This document shows positions 25,629 to 35,416 of a stretch of 64,000 nt of DNA, piece after piece. The DNA is taken from the NCBI GenBank assembly GCA_944326545.1, contig CALVEH010000003.1:62001-126000 (forward strand), given 5' to 3'. Numbering within the stretch: the stretch's first letter is position 1; each line of letters starts with the position of its first letter. Below the pieces are notes generated by a model. The model did no database searches, was not told the DNA's origin, and saw nothing but the letters and a program-made list of their open reading frames with translations. Both the position numbers and the translations under genes were made by a program. Source of the stretch: Candidatus Gastranaerophilales bacterium (GTDB lineage Bacteria; Cyanobacteriota; Vampirovibrionia; Gastranaerophilales; Gastranaerophilaceae).

Positions 25629-26618
25629 ATGGAAACAGAATCAAAAAAAATATTAATAATAAGACTTGGAGCGATAGGAGATGTCGTTCACTCAACGGTT
25701 ATTGCCCAAGCCATTAAAGCTAAATATCCTCAACACAAAGTGCATTTTATAACCGCGTCATATATATGCCAACTATTAGAAAACAACGAATATTTGGATA
25801 AAGTTATACCTTTTGAAATGAAAAACAAGGACAACCTGTTTTATCTTATAAAAAAAGGTTTAGAACTGCGCAAAGAGAGATATGATTACATAATAAACCT
25901 CACTAACGCAACCAGAAACTTTATCATGATTCATTTTGCTGCGCCCAAAAAGCTTATAAAAAGAAACGCAAAAAGAGTACACGCTGTTGATGCATTCTAC
26001 AACACAGCCTGTGACGCGTTAGGTGATTTACCAAAACCTGAAATGCTAAATTTAGGAATAGACAAAGAAATCCAAGAAAAATTCCAAAACGAATTGTCTG
26101 AATGCAACAGACCTATAGTCATACTAAGTCCTGGTGGCGACAATGACTTACAACGTCAAGGCAGAATATGGGTTGACGACTACTGGAAAGAACTAGGAAA
26201 TCAAATTGTTGAAAAATATGACGCACAAATTTTAATTATTGGTTCAAAAACAGAAAAAAACAATCATAACCAATATTCTGAAATTAAAAACGCAAAAATC
26301 TACTCTGGCAAGCTTTCTTTAAAGGAAACAGCTGCCCTAATTTCTATTTGCGACTTATTTATATCCGGTGACTCAGGACCACTGCATCTTGCAGATGCAG
26401 TAGGAGCAAAAACAATTGCAATGATGGGTTCTACTCACCCAAGGTCAAGCTCAGCATACAGTAAAAACGGCAAATTTATTGAGCCAACTATAGAATGTAA
26501 ATATTGCGGTCAAAGAAAATGTAAAATGATTACTCCTCCACAAAAGTTTACGCCTTGTATGATTTCAATAAAGCCCAAAATGGTTTTAGATTTAATAGAA
26601 AAATCCAACTTATTATAA
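25629..26618 (+). CDS. glycosyltransferase family 9 (heptosyltransferase-like)
   Basis: 329 aa from ATG 25629; an in-frame ATG at 25602 is possible. The inner start fits the -10-like TATGATAAAAT at 25588-25598 and the usual family N-terminus KILIIRLGAIGDVVHST. GT-B fold, with VILSPGGD and the donor-site segment SGDSGPLHLADAVGAKTIAMMG. Such enzymes transfer heptose or another sugar to the LPS core, consistent with lipid A genes in the same window. Four clustered cysteines occur in the segment C-K-Y-C-G-Q-R-K-C near the C-terminus and beyond it. Confidence 0.85.
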   Translation: METESKKILIIRLGAIGDVVHSTVIAQAIKAKYPQHKVHFITASYICQLLENNEYLDKVIPFEMKNKDNLFYLIKKGLELRKERYDYIINLTNATRNFIMIHFAAPKKLIKRNAKRVHAVDAFYNTACDALGDLPKPEMLNLGIDKEIQEKFQNELSECNRPIVILSPGGDNDLQRQGRIWVDDYWKELGNQIVEKYDAQILIIGSKTEKNNHNQYSEIKNAKIYSGKLSLKETAALISICDLFISGDSGPLHLADAVGAKTIAMMGSTHPRSSSAYSKNGKFIEPTIECKYCGQRKCKMITPPQKFTPCMISIKPKMVLDLIEKSNLL

Positions 26619-26632
26619 TAAAATTTTTCAAC

Positions 26633-26663
26633 AAAAAAGGAGAGTATTTCTACTCTCCTTTTT
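26633..26663 (+). terminator. intrinsic terminator
   Basis: AAAAAAGGAGAGTA / TACTCTCCTTTTT, 13-bp stem with a TTTC loop. Confidence 0.9.
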
Positions 26664-26678
26664 ATAGTTCTATATCAA

Positions 26679-28118
26679 CTAGAAAATAATTTTTAATTCT
26701 TCTCCAGGATTCAAACTTGAATTATTTGAGTAAGAAGGAACAATTAGATATCTTACTTCGTCTGTAAATTCATAAAGAACACCAAATGTTCCGCTTACAG
26801 CAAGTTTACATAAATCGTAAACGCCTTTACCAACTGTCACAAATACATTACCAAAACTTTTAGCCCCTGCAACTGGTTGCAATGAGAAAGTTTCTACAAA
26901 TGTATCAGACAAATTGTCTCCAACTTTTTCTAAGCCATTTCCTGTAACATTAACAGCTGAACCTACTGTTCTAACAGCAACGCCTACCACTCTAGCTGAA
27001 GCAGTGAAAGGAGCGCCCAATAGTCTAGCGATAAAGTTTGGATTTTTCAAATCTTCAGCATATGCTTGTGAAGAATTTTTTGGGAAATCAACACAAACAT
27101 CACCGTCTTTTATCTGAGTGAATTTAATTTTGATCAATCCAGGATTTTTCAAACCAGGTCTAACAACTTCAACAACTTCACCCTTAACTGTAGCGCCTTC
27201 TTTAAAGCATTTACCGTTAATAGTTACACTTTCATCAAGTTTAGCTGTAAATTTGTCACCCACGTTAGAACTTCTTGCAGAAAGTCTGTCAGCCAATTTA
27301 ACTTCTAACACTGTAGGAGTGTAATTTTGAATTGAAGCAGGAGCATTTTTATCTTTGCCTATAGTCTTTTTACCTGCCCAATTTTGTTTTAAAGAACAAA
27401 TCAAATAAGCAACTTGTTCTTTTGACAAATATTCATCTTCTGCAACTTTGTCAGGATTTGGAATATCTTCTAACAATTGAGATGAAACAACTTCTTTAGT
27501 TGGAACAATTGCCCATCTTGGAATTTTTTGGATATCTTTACCTTTAAATTGCGGAATAATAAGACTTCTATCAATTGGAACAGCAATCAATTGAGATATA
27601 GTAGCAAAAACTTCTGCCTTAGTTACAGGTTGGTCAGGTCTAAAGTTTTTGTCCGGATAACCAATCATAACATTGCTGTTAAGAGCACCGTAAATCCAGT
27701 CTTTTGCCCAATAATCAGATGGAATGTCTTTATATGATTTTGATACAGTTTTGTCTTTTAAGCCAAATTCTTCAGACAAAATAACAGCTAACTCAGAACG
27801 TAAAACCGGCATTTTGGCATTAAAACCAGCAGCTTGTTTGCTTTTGAGTAAAGCCATCAAATCATCAACTCTTGAATTGATATAAACATTATCTTTCTTA
27901 ATTACACCCAAACGATTGTGTGTTTTGTAAACTTTGCCACCAACCATATAAGTTTCTTTGGCCGTATTTGTTTGTTGAGCTTGAGATCCAAACATTGTTG
28001 GGTGAGCATAAGCTTCTAACTTGTCAGTTGGTTTATTTGCACAGTCTTTTGCAAAAGCACAAGATGCTGATACTAAAACCACTAAAGTAGAAGCAAGTAA
28101 GATTTTAAAATTCTTCAT
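26679..28118 (-). CDS. SLH-domain envelope protein
   Basis: 479 aa. Signal peptide MKNFKILLASTLVVLVSASC (a Cys at 20 makes a lipoprotein conceivable, but A-F-A-K fits type I cleavage). SLH-type repeats at about 105-250: Y-K-D-I-P-S-D-Y-W-A-K-D-W-I and MIGYPDKNFRPDQPVTKAE. The C-terminal part (about 280-479) has V-K-G-E-V-V-E-V-x-x-P and L-K-N-P-N-F-I-A-R and is related to the protein at 34363-35151. SLH domains in this lineage anchor the envelope to peptidoglycan. No porin barrel follows. AGGAGA before the ATG. Confidence 0.8.
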   Translation of the reverse strand: MKNFKILLASTLVVLVSASCAFAKDCANKPTDKLEAYAHPTMFGSQAQQTNTAKETYMVGGKVYKTHNRLGVIKKDNVYINSRVDDLMALLKSKQAAGFNAKMPVLRSELAVILSEEFGLKDKTVSKSYKDIPSDYWAKDWIYGALNSNVMIGYPDKNFRPDQPVTKAEVFATISQLIAVPIDRSLIIPQFKGKDIQKIPRWAIVPTKEVVSSQLLEDIPNPDKVAEDEYLSKEQVAYLICSLKQNWAGKKTIGKDKNAPASIQNYTPTVLEVKLADRLSARSSNVGDKFTAKLDESVTINGKCFKEGATVKGEVVEVVRPGLKNPGLIKIKFTQIKDGDVCVDFPKNSSQAYAEDLKNPNFIARLLGAPFTASARVVGVAVRTVGSAVNVTGNGLEKVGDNLSDTFVETFSLQPVAGAKSFGNVFVTVGKGVYDLCKLAVSGTFGVLYEFTDEVRYLIVPSYSNNSSLNPGEELKIIF

Positions 28119-28287
28119 AAACTTCTCCTAACTACTATTTCGTTCCTTTTACAGAAAACCACACCTCATTATCCATTTTATATTTCATATCGTCAAGTCC
28201 AAAATAACTATTTTTTTCGAAAATACACATTTGTTAAAAGCAAAAATATAAGTTAAATTGTTGCCAGATATTAAGGGAGGTCAACAA

Positions 28288-29199
28288 ATGCAAACATTTG
28301 ATTACTCAATCAAAGAAGTAGATAAATTAAATATTTTTCAAAAGAATAACAAATTAAATATCATTTCTCTATACAATTCAATCAAAAACTACGAAAAAAA
28401 TTTTTATCAAAAAAATGCAGATTTTAGCAAAACAAATCAATACGAAATTATAGAAGAATTAAAAAACACAATTGTTAATAAAAGTCTTTCAACTGAAAAC
28501 GATACAAAAATCGATGTATGGGATATAAACCCATATAAAAGCAACAGATACATAGTTTTTTGCGAAGGAATAAGCGGAGAAAAAAGTAATATTCTACTTC
28601 AAAAAACATATCTAAAATTTATAAAAGCAGGCTGGGGCATAATAGCTTTTGACTACAGAGGCAGAGGAAAAAGCAAAGGCGACTTCACGCAGAAGTCAGC
28701 TATAACAGACTTGAAAACAATATATGACTATCTAAAATCAAAAGATATTCATTCAACAGATATTGGTATTATTGGTCACTCAATGGGGAGTGCTGTCGCT
28801 GCAAACTTTTGCGCTAAACATAAAACCGCTTTTACGATATTGATAAACCCTTTTTCAAAAGCATCAGACATGGCAAAAGAAATTGCTCAAAAAGCAAACT
28901 TACCCAAATTTGTTAACAAAATTATCCAAAAGTTACCTTCTTGTTTAATCCCACTACAAAACAGGTTTAATAACGAGATAGTTATAAAAAAAATAAAAGC
29001 CCCAATATTGATTTTGCATACCAAAGAAGACAATGTTATTCCTGTAAAATTAGCAAGAAAACTCTACTCAAAAGCCATTAATAATGGAAACACAACTTAC
29101 AAAGAATTACCTGGTAACGACCACGAAATAAATGAAGAAAAGCTAAACTACTGTATTGAATTTATAAAAAAGCAGGTTTACAAAATGCAAAATAAATAG
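28288..29199 (+). CDS. alpha/beta-hydrolase family protein
   Basis: 303 aa from ATG 28288, chosen because AAGGGAGGT lies 5 bases upstream (the longer frame starts at a TTG). Ser hydrolase triad: nucleophile elbow GHSMGSA, acid in HTKEDNVIPV, His in GNDHEIN. The FDYRGRGKSKGDFT segment matches the family's oxyanion region. Substrate unknown. A TTGTTA-17 bp-TAAATT promoter-like pair is at 28231-28259. No signal peptide. Confidence 0.8.
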   Translation: MQTFDYSIKEVDKLNIFQKNNKLNIISLYNSIKNYEKNFYQKNADFSKTNQYEIIEELKNTIVNKSLSTENDTKIDVWDINPYKSNRYIVFCEGISGEKSNILLQKTYLKFIKAGWGIIAFDYRGRGKSKGDFTQKSAITDLKTIYDYLKSKDIHSTDIGIIGHSMGSAVAANFCAKHKTAFTILINPFSKASDMAKEIAQKANLPKFVNKIIQKLPSCLIPLQNRFNNEIVIKKIKAPILILHTKEDNVIPVKLARKLYSKAINNGNTTYKELPGNDHEINEEKLNYCIEFIKKQVYKMQNK

Positions 29200-29231
29200 C
29201 AAAAAAATTTATATTTGTTTTTGTAAACAGT

Positions 29232-30710
29232 ATGAATATAAAATTTCCCTTAAATGATTTAATGCTTCTTGTAAACAAAGCCGAAACTTCAGGAAGAATT
29301 AAAGAAGCAATCTCGCTAATAGAAACACACATAGATGACTTAGAACCTTATGAAAAAACTATAGTCACTAATGTAAAAGAATACCTGCAAAAAAAGCTTC
29401 CACAAACTGCAACGGAAGTATCCGCTCGCGTGCAAGTAGAAATGTCTGCACAACTAAACAGACTTAAAAGCTTATTTTCGAGAGTAAATAAAGAAACAAT
29501 AATTAAAGATTCAAAAGAGCCGCCTGTTGATCGTTCAGAGTGGTCAATGATGAGAGAAAATTTAGAAAAAAATCTTGGTGGACTGCTTCACCCACAGGGT
29601 AGAGAATTTTGGCTAAACAAATTTTATTCGGGAGAACTCGACGGTCTTACCGGTAAAGCAGCTGATTTAAGATTTATGCAAGGTGCACAAAGACTTGTTG
29701 ATCTTGGAATAATCGACAATTCAACACTTGTCATAATACACACAGGACATAATATTCCCATAGCAAAACAACTTTCAATGAATCAGGAAAAACTTGGAAA
29801 TGTTAATGGAGTACTTGAATTCAGTAGAGAATCTTTTCCTGAACTTAAAGAAAAAACAGCTAAAATAATAGAACTTTTTGCACAAGGCAAAGGTTCAAAA
29901 GCAGGTTTTAGCAGAGAAGAAACTGAAATTTTAAGAAAAAAAATAGAGCCATTGAGAGAAAGAATACTATACGGTGGCGAACATGAAGAAGAACTAATAA
30001 AAAATTACCTAAGACAGATCACAGAAAACACTGGCAGAATTAGCAACCAAGAATACACATACCCTGGTACAATAACACAAAAAACCGAAGGCAAAGGGGC
30101 AAAATTTCTAGGCCTAGATTTTCACAGAACAGGTAGAATTGATACATCAAAACTTCCTACAGCTAAAGAGTTAAAAGATGCAGGTATAAAAAAGGTTGTC
30201 TTTCTTGAAGAAGCACCGCCTCTATCATCCTTCTCACCTGAAGCGGCTGACAAGCTCTATGAACCGATGACAAGAGAAAAAGCATCAATAATAGCAAATC
30301 TTTATGATAGTTTTGTGCAAAACATGTACAAAAGGGATATAAAATCAGGTCTTAGTGCATTTGCACAACTTGAAAGAATTCTTACCCCACAAGAAATCAC
30401 ACAAAAAATCACAAAACCAACAGTACAAGAAATATCAACTGCTCAAGCAAAGGCAAAATCAGGAGAATTCGGCTATAAAATACAACACGTTACAAGAGAA
30501 GACATTTTACCTTATTTACAAGATTTGGCTCAAGAGCTGCCTTTTGTTATGGAAGGGGTAGACGTAAATAAACTTGAACAAATACCTTATCAATACATTG
30601 CACCTAATGTAAACGATTTTGTTGCCAGAGAAAGAGCAGGATTCAACAACACATTGAAATTAACAGACGTAATCATTTATATTGAAAATTTACTAAAACA
30701 AAACAGTTAA
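29232..30710 (+). CDS. hypothetical protein, 492 aa
   Basis: Not recognised. Soluble, mixed helix/strand. The N-terminus (residues 1-55) resembles a TPR-like hairpin pair. A central alpha/beta region includes STLVIIHTGHN and a later strand GIKKVVFLEEAPPLSSF. Mostly charged helices follow. No transmembrane helix or signal peptide. It starts 32 bases after the hydrolase without a Shine-Dalgarno, so it may be translated from a short or leaderless transcript. The HTGHN and FHRTGRID stretches could be catalytic, but I cannot assign a family. Confidence 0.55.
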   Translation: MNIKFPLNDLMLLVNKAETSGRIKEAISLIETHIDDLEPYEKTIVTNVKEYLQKKLPQTATEVSARVQVEMSAQLNRLKSLFSRVNKETIIKDSKEPPVDRSEWSMMRENLEKNLGGLLHPQGREFWLNKFYSGELDGLTGKAADLRFMQGAQRLVDLGIIDNSTLVIIHTGHNIPIAKQLSMNQEKLGNVNGVLEFSRESFPELKEKTAKIIELFAQGKGSKAGFSREETEILRKKIEPLRERILYGGEHEEELIKNYLRQITENTGRISNQEYTYPGTITQKTEGKGAKFLGLDFHRTGRIDTSKLPTAKELKDAGIKKVVFLEEAPPLSSFSPEAADKLYEPMTREKASIIANLYDSFVQNMYKRDIKSGLSAFAQLERILTPQEITQKITKPTVQEISTAQAKAKSGEFGYKIQHVTREDILPYLQDLAQELPFVMEGVDVNKLEQIPYQYIAPNVNDFVARERAGFNNTLKLTDVIIYIENLLKQNS

Positions 30711-30737
30711 TTTTTCTTTTAAAATATTTCATGTTTT

Positions 30738-30746
30738 TGCTATAAT
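30738..30746 (+). promoter_or_regulatory. extended -10 promoter of the SNF2-family gene
   Basis: TGCTATAAT (30738-30746) fits TGnTATAAT exactly, about 45 bases before the start codon. No convincing -35 is seen. Confidence 0.5.
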
Positions 30747-30790
30747 TAACTATCAATCAAAAAGTAGAGCGGAAACATTAGCAGGTGGTT

Positions 30791-33748
30791 ATGTCATTAA
30801 ATATTAAGAAAAACAATATAGATGAGTTATTTTTAAACCTTACTGAAAACCCTGTCGGTTTAGAAAACAAGGATTTTCGTCTTCAGTTAAGTACAATATA
30901 CCAGCTGTTCGAAGACGAATTTGAGGATTTATTTGTCGGTAAAAACACACCATTAAGAAACACTGACTTCTACTTGCTAGAAAACGGCGACTTTTTTGTA
31001 ACGCCTACAAACAACTTTGATTTTTATGCAAAATCAAAAGGTTCATTGTACAGATTCCGTTCAGAAATAAAAGAAATAACCGCAAATGGAACAACCCAAG
31101 ATATGATAGGATACGTAATCAAACAAGACATAATCTTTGATTACTTTTCAACATTCAATGAAATCCTTAACTTTGAAAGCGGCTCAATCAGCTTCAATTA
31201 CCTAAACAAACTGACATACACAATAATGAAGATAGTTGAAAAGCTGCATTTTATACCAGTTGTAAAAGAAACTGAAAATTTATTTCAAATCAAATATGAA
31301 ATATACAAAAACAGCAAGGATGTAACTCTTGCGATCAATTCTGTAAAAAATGAAATACCTGCGGATTTTATAACAAATTCGGAAAAATACAATATAAACA
31401 AACTTATAGAAAGCTTTTTAAATTACACTATCTTTAAATTTTTACACATCAAAGCAACAAAATTCAAAGATGCAAAATCAGCAGTATATTTCATCAAAAA
31501 TGCGTCTAACAAAAGATATTTTAGAGGTCTAGATTTAGCGCTTTCTATTTCTGAATGGTTGGATGAAATATACATAGGAAAATACAATATTCTGCCTGAG
31601 TTTGAAATTTTGAAACTCACTGACGAAGATTATCAACTAAAAATTAACATAAAAAACAAACATACAAATGAAAAACACAGAATAGAAACAATCTATGCTG
31701 AAACTGAACATTTTGAAAACTATACTAACCAAGAAATAGTTGACCTTGTTGAAAAACAATTAAACTACGTTGCAAGATATTATCCTGAGCTTGAAGACTT
31801 CTTTGCAGAAGAACATCAATTTGAGCTAAATATGAACCTTAACGAAGTTTATAAAATCATTGCTCAAATTTCATACTACCTGCAAAAAGCTTCTATAGAT
31901 GTTATTCTTCCTGATGGCATAGATAACATTGTAACACCAAGAGCTTCTATAAATGCAAGAGTAAAAGCAGCAAGAACAGCAGAACTTAGAGAAATTATCA
32001 CATCTAACGGAACAAGCACATCTTCTCTTAACGACTTGTTCGAATTTTCTTATACTATTGCAATTGGCGACGATAAACTTTCTGTTGAAGAGTATGAAGA
32101 ACTTACTAAAAATGCCAACGGGCTTATTAAATACAAAGAACACTACGTACTTATTGACCCTGAGGAAAATAAAAAACTTATTGAAAAAGTAAAACATCCA
32201 AAAATCACGGATAAAAACAAAATGGAAATTTTACATGCCGCATTATCTTCTCAAATGGATGATTACGACTTTGATTATGATGAAGCGTTTGCAAACATAC
32301 TTAAAGACCTTACAAAAACAGAAGATGTACCTCCGCCGGAATCTTTGCAAGGCGTTTTAAGACCTTATCAAGAAAGAGGCTTTAAATGGTTGCACACAAA
32401 CATTAAAAAAGGTTTTGGCTGTTGTATGGCTGATGACATGGGGCTTGGTAAAACAATCCAAGTTATAAGTTTCCTTTTAAAACAAAAAGAAACAGGCGAC
32501 TTAAAAAACCCTGCGCTTGTTGTTTGTCCAACAACACTTTTAGGTAACTGGGTTAAAGAAATAAAACATTTTGCACCTCAGCTAAAAACATCGGTTTATC
32601 ACGGTATTGAAAGAAAACTTGATAAAACTGCGGATGTAATAATTACAACCTACGCAATTTTGAGAATAGATATTGAAGAAGTTAAAAAAGCAAAATGGTC
32701 TATGCTCATAATCGATGAAGCACAAAACATCAAAAACCCTGATACTTCACAAACACAAGCAGTAAAACAAATTAAAGCCGATACAAAAATAGCAATGACT
32801 GGTACACCTGTTGAAAATAAATTAACAGAGCTATGGAGTATATTTGACTTTATCAATCGCGGTTACTTAGGAACTATGAGAGATTTCCAAAAAAGCTATG
32901 CGATTCCTATTGAAAAATTTAAACAGACAAATCGTGCAGAAAAGCTTAGACTTGCAATTTCTCCGTTTATTTTAAGAAGATTAAAAACCGACAAATCTAT
33001 CATTTCAGACTTACCGGATAAAGTTGTATTAAACGAATACTGCTACCTGACAAAAACACAGGCCGCACTGTATCAAAGTGTATTAGACAACCTTATGTCT
33101 GATATTTCAAAACTAAACGGTATAAACAGACGAGGTATGATATTCAAGCTTATTACCGCTTTGAAACAAATATGTAACCACCCTTACCAATATTTAAAAA
33201 CAGGGGATATCTCAAAAGATGTTTCAGGTAAAGCAGAAAAACTTGTTTCAATTACAAATCAAATTTTAGAAAACAACGAAAAAACACTAATCTTCACTCA
33301 ATACAAAGAAATGGGCAACATTTTGTCTACAATATTAAATGAAGAATTAGGTGTTAATCCACTCTTTTTCCACGGTTCTTTAAACAGAACACAAAGAGAA
33401 GAGTTGATTAAGGATTTCCAAGAAAATTCGGATTCTAACGTAATGATTCTATCGTTAAAAGCCGGTGGAACAGGTTTAAACCTAACAGCAGCAACAAATG
33501 TTATCCACTATGACTTGTGGTGGAACCCGGCGGTTGAAGACCAAGCTACAGACAGAACCTACAGAATCGGTCAAGATAAAAATGTTATGGTTCACAGATT
33601 CATAACACTTGGCACATTCGAAGAAAAGATAGATGAAATGATTAGCAACAAAAAAGATTTGGCAAATGTAGCAGTATTTGAAGGCGAAAAAATCATCACA
33701 GAACTTTCTGATGAAGAAATTTACAAGATATTTTCACTTGGAGCATAA
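30791..33748 (+). CDS. SNF2/SWI2-family helicase-like ATPase
   Basis: 985 aa from ATG 30791 (GTG 30785 also possible). An N-terminal ~500-residue region is followed by a full SNF2 motor: YQERGFKW, Walker A DDMGLGKT, D-E-A-Q box IIDEAQNIKN, TGTPVEN, FHGSLNRTQRE, LKAGGTGLNL, and the last motif D-R-T-Y-R-I-G-Q. Bacterial members (RapA- or HepA-like and others) remodel protein-nucleic acid complexes. Nothing marks it as a restriction-system component. Its stop is followed one base later by the next gene. Confidence 0.9.
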   Translation: MSLNIKKNNIDELFLNLTENPVGLENKDFRLQLSTIYQLFEDEFEDLFVGKNTPLRNTDFYLLENGDFFVTPTNNFDFYAKSKGSLYRFRSEIKEITANGTTQDMIGYVIKQDIIFDYFSTFNEILNFESGSISFNYLNKLTYTIMKIVEKLHFIPVVKETENLFQIKYEIYKNSKDVTLAINSVKNEIPADFITNSEKYNINKLIESFLNYTIFKFLHIKATKFKDAKSAVYFIKNASNKRYFRGLDLALSISEWLDEIYIGKYNILPEFEILKLTDEDYQLKINIKNKHTNEKHRIETIYAETEHFENYTNQEIVDLVEKQLNYVARYYPELEDFFAEEHQFELNMNLNEVYKIIAQISYYLQKASIDVILPDGIDNIVTPRASINARVKAARTAELREIITSNGTSTSSLNDLFEFSYTIAIGDDKLSVEEYEELTKNANGLIKYKEHYVLIDPEENKKLIEKVKHPKITDKNKMEILHAALSSQMDDYDFDYDEAFANILKDLTKTEDVPPPESLQGVLRPYQERGFKWLHTNIKKGFGCCMADDMGLGKTIQVISFLLKQKETGDLKNPALVVCPTTLLGNWVKEIKHFAPQLKTSVYHGIERKLDKTADVIITTYAILRIDIEEVKKAKWSMLIIDEAQNIKNPDTSQTQAVKQIKADTKIAMTGTPVENKLTELWSIFDFINRGYLGTMRDFQKSYAIPIEKFKQTNRAEKLRLAISPFILRRLKTDKSIISDLPDKVVLNEYCYLTKTQAALYQSVLDNLMSDISKLNGINRRGMIFKLITALKQICNHPYQYLKTGDISKDVSGKAEKLVSITNQILENNEKTLIFTQYKEMGNILSTILNEELGVNPLFFHGSLNRTQREELIKDFQENSDSNVMILSLKAGGTGLNLTAATNVIHYDLWWNPAVEDQATDRTYRIGQDKNVMVHRFITLGTFEEKIDEMISNKKDLANVAVFEGEKIITELSDEEIYKIFSLGA

Positions 33749-33749
33749 A

Positions 33750-34355
33750 TTGGAAAACATCAAACCGATACAAAATGTAGAAATAAAGACGATTTCCAAA
33801 CAAGAAGCAGCTGCTCTTTCTGATTTTGTTATTATTGGTGGAGCTACGTTTCTTTTTACATTATTTTGTCTGCACATTATGTCTCTTTTTGGGGTAAGTT
33901 TTAACCCGTTACAAACTATCCCATACCTAATAAACTCCATTTTTACAGTCTATGAATCGGATAAGTCGAGCATGTTTGCTTCATTTTTGCAAATTATAAT
34001 ACCTTTTATCCTGCCGATTCTGTTTTTAAGATATCTATATTATAGATACATATATACAGATATTAGGCAAAGCAACATCAAAAAACTTGTGTTTGCAAAT
34101 GACGGAATACACATGTTCTACAAAAACAAACATGTGGAATTTATCAATAATGAAGACATAAAACTAATACAAGCAAGTTCTTCAAACATAGGCAATAGTG
34201 GCAATATAATTAATTTTAAGGCTTATTACTTAAACATATTACTAAATGACGGTTCAACAAAATCTATAAGCTTTGCATCAACAAAAAAAGTTGAAAAGAA
34301 AATAAAACTGATAAATTTGCAATACAAAATTGTATCAGATATTTTTCTTAAATAA
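33750..34355 (+). CDS. small membrane protein, coupled to the SNF2 gene
   Basis: 201 aa from TTG 33750. TTGGAG lies 6 bases upstream inside the helicase end, and the start is one base after the helicase stop, so translation is coupled. Two hydrophobic segments (about 28-50 and 75-97) are followed by a cytoplasmic strand-rich domain (L-V-F-A-N-D-G-I-H-M-F-Y, SISFASTKKV) resembling a PH-like domain of uncharacterised membrane proteins. Function unknown. Confidence 0.6.
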   Translation: MENIKPIQNVEIKTISKQEAAALSDFVIIGGATFLFTLFCLHIMSLFGVSFNPLQTIPYLINSIFTVYESDKSSMFASFLQIIIPFILPILFLRYLYYRYIYTDIRQSNIKKLVFANDGIHMFYKNKHVEFINNEDIKLIQASSSNIGNSGNIINFKAYYLNILLNDGSTKSISFASTKKVEKKIKLINLQYKIVSDIFLK

Positions 34356-34362
34356 TGATTAA

Positions 34363-35151
34363 CTACTTTTGTAGTTCAACCTCTTTTAAAACATCGTCAG
34401 GATTTATTGTTTCAATATGATTAACTTTAGACTCAACAGAATCAGGCACAGGAGATAAAACTTTACCGCCCTCAGCAACATCAGTATTCACAGGATTAAT
34501 TGCATCATTATCAGAAACAGACTCTGCTTCAGACTTAGTTTCTGTATCAGAAGGAGAATCTAAATCTTCTATGTCAGAAGATTTGAATTTAAGTATAAAC
34601 ATTGTATTTTCTTCTATGACAACATCCTTACCTTCTTCAACATAAGAAAGCGGAGAATCTTTATAAACTTGAACAACACCAGATTTTAGTCTGTTATCTT
34701 CTTGGTTTTTCCACATGCCTTTAACTAAAGAAACGCCTTCTGACAATAAAGGAATGTGAAAAATAATTCCACCTGCTGTTGTAGCCGCAGAAGTCGCAAC
34801 ACCAAGCTTATCAAGTTCTTTATATTCTATATACTTGGCTATAAAATTGGGATCATTTATGACATGTCTTTTGCCGTTATACAAATAAGATGTTGGCTTG
34901 AATTTAAAAGACGCATTCAGCTTGCCTCTTTTTGGCTGCTTAACATCTACAATGTCACCTGTTACAACCGTACCGTCTTCAAAGACTATACCATTATTAA
35001 ATTCCACCCTTTCAAGAGTAATAACTTTCATCTTTGAAGTAGGATTAACGGAATTAAATGGTGTCAAAGCTGAAACCTTAATTTTTTGAGCGGCGCTAGC
35101 CGGCAACGACAAAAGAATAAATACAAAAGCAAGTATAAAAGATTTTTTCAT
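34363..35151 (-). CDS. secreted envelope protein related to the SLH protein's C-terminus
   Basis: 262 aa. Signal peptide MKKSFILAFVFILLSLPASA. The middle has F-E-D-G-T-V-V-T-G-D-I-V-D-V-x-x-P and INDPNFIAKY, which align with F-K-E-G-A-T-V-K-G-E-V-V-E-V and L-K-N-P-N-F-I-A-R in the SLH protein at 26679-28118, then an Ala/Gly-rich patch. The last ~60 residues are acidic and disordered. A periplasmic accessory of the outer envelope is plausible. GGAG precedes the ATG. Confidence 0.65.
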   Translation of the reverse strand: MKKSFILAFVFILLSLPASAAQKIKVSALTPFNSVNPTSKMKVITLERVEFNNGIVFEDGTVVTGDIVDVKQPKRGKLNASFKFKPTSYLYNGKRHVINDPNFIAKYIEYKELDKLGVATSAATTAGGIIFHIPLLSEGVSLVKGMWKNQEDNRLKSGVVQVYKDSPLSYVEEGKDVVIEENTMFILKFKSSDIEDLDSPSDTETKSEAESVSDNDAINPVNTDVAEGGKVLSPVPDSVESKVNHIETINPDDVLKEVELQK

Positions 35152-35232
35152 AATTCTCCACTATATTCTACCCAATAACAGAATTATACAAAACGAAACT
35201 AAAAAAAGACAATTAAATTTCAAATAAAGTTA

Positions 35233-35261
35233 TTGAAATTTAAAATTTAGCGTTTTATAAT
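35233..35261 (+). promoter_or_regulatory. promoter of the tRNA-Asp gene
   Basis: TTGAAA (35233-35238), 17 bp, TATAAT (35256-35261), about 45 bases before the tRNA. Confidence 0.75.
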
Positions 35262-35306
35262 AAGTTCACGGACATGATAGTTCGGTTGAAAATCGAATAA
35301 GTAATT

Positions 35307-35384
35307 GGGATCGTAGCTCAGTTTGGTTAGAGTGTCTGCCTGTCACGCAGAAGGTCGCGAGTTCGAGCCTCGTCGGTCCCGCCA
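35307..35384 (+). tRNA. tRNA-Asp (GTC)
   Basis: A complete cloverleaf can be drawn. Acceptor GGGATCG pairs with CGGTCCC. D-stem GCTC/GAGT. Anticodon stem TCTGC/GCAGA with loop CTGTCAC, anticodon GTC at 35342-35344. T-stem GCGAG/CTCGT with TTCGAGC loop. Discriminator G, and the CCA tail is encoded. It has its own promoter and terminator. Its 3' end (35366 onward) is duplicated 230 bp downstream. Confidence 0.97.
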
Positions 35385-35389
35385 TTAAA
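35366..35389 (+). repeat. 24-bp tRNA 3'-end direct repeat, copy 1
   Basis: The last part of the tRNA gene including CGTCGGTCCCGCCATTAAA. Identical to 35596-35619. A tRNA 3'-end duplication of this kind is typical of integrase attachment sites. Confidence 0.85.
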
Positions 35390-35416
35390 AGAAGCCACCT
35401 TGTGTGGCTTTTTTTT
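35387..35416 (+). terminator. terminator of tRNA-Asp
   Basis: AAGCCAC / GTGGCTT stem flanked by A-run and T-run, starting 2 bases after the CCA. Confidence 0.85.
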
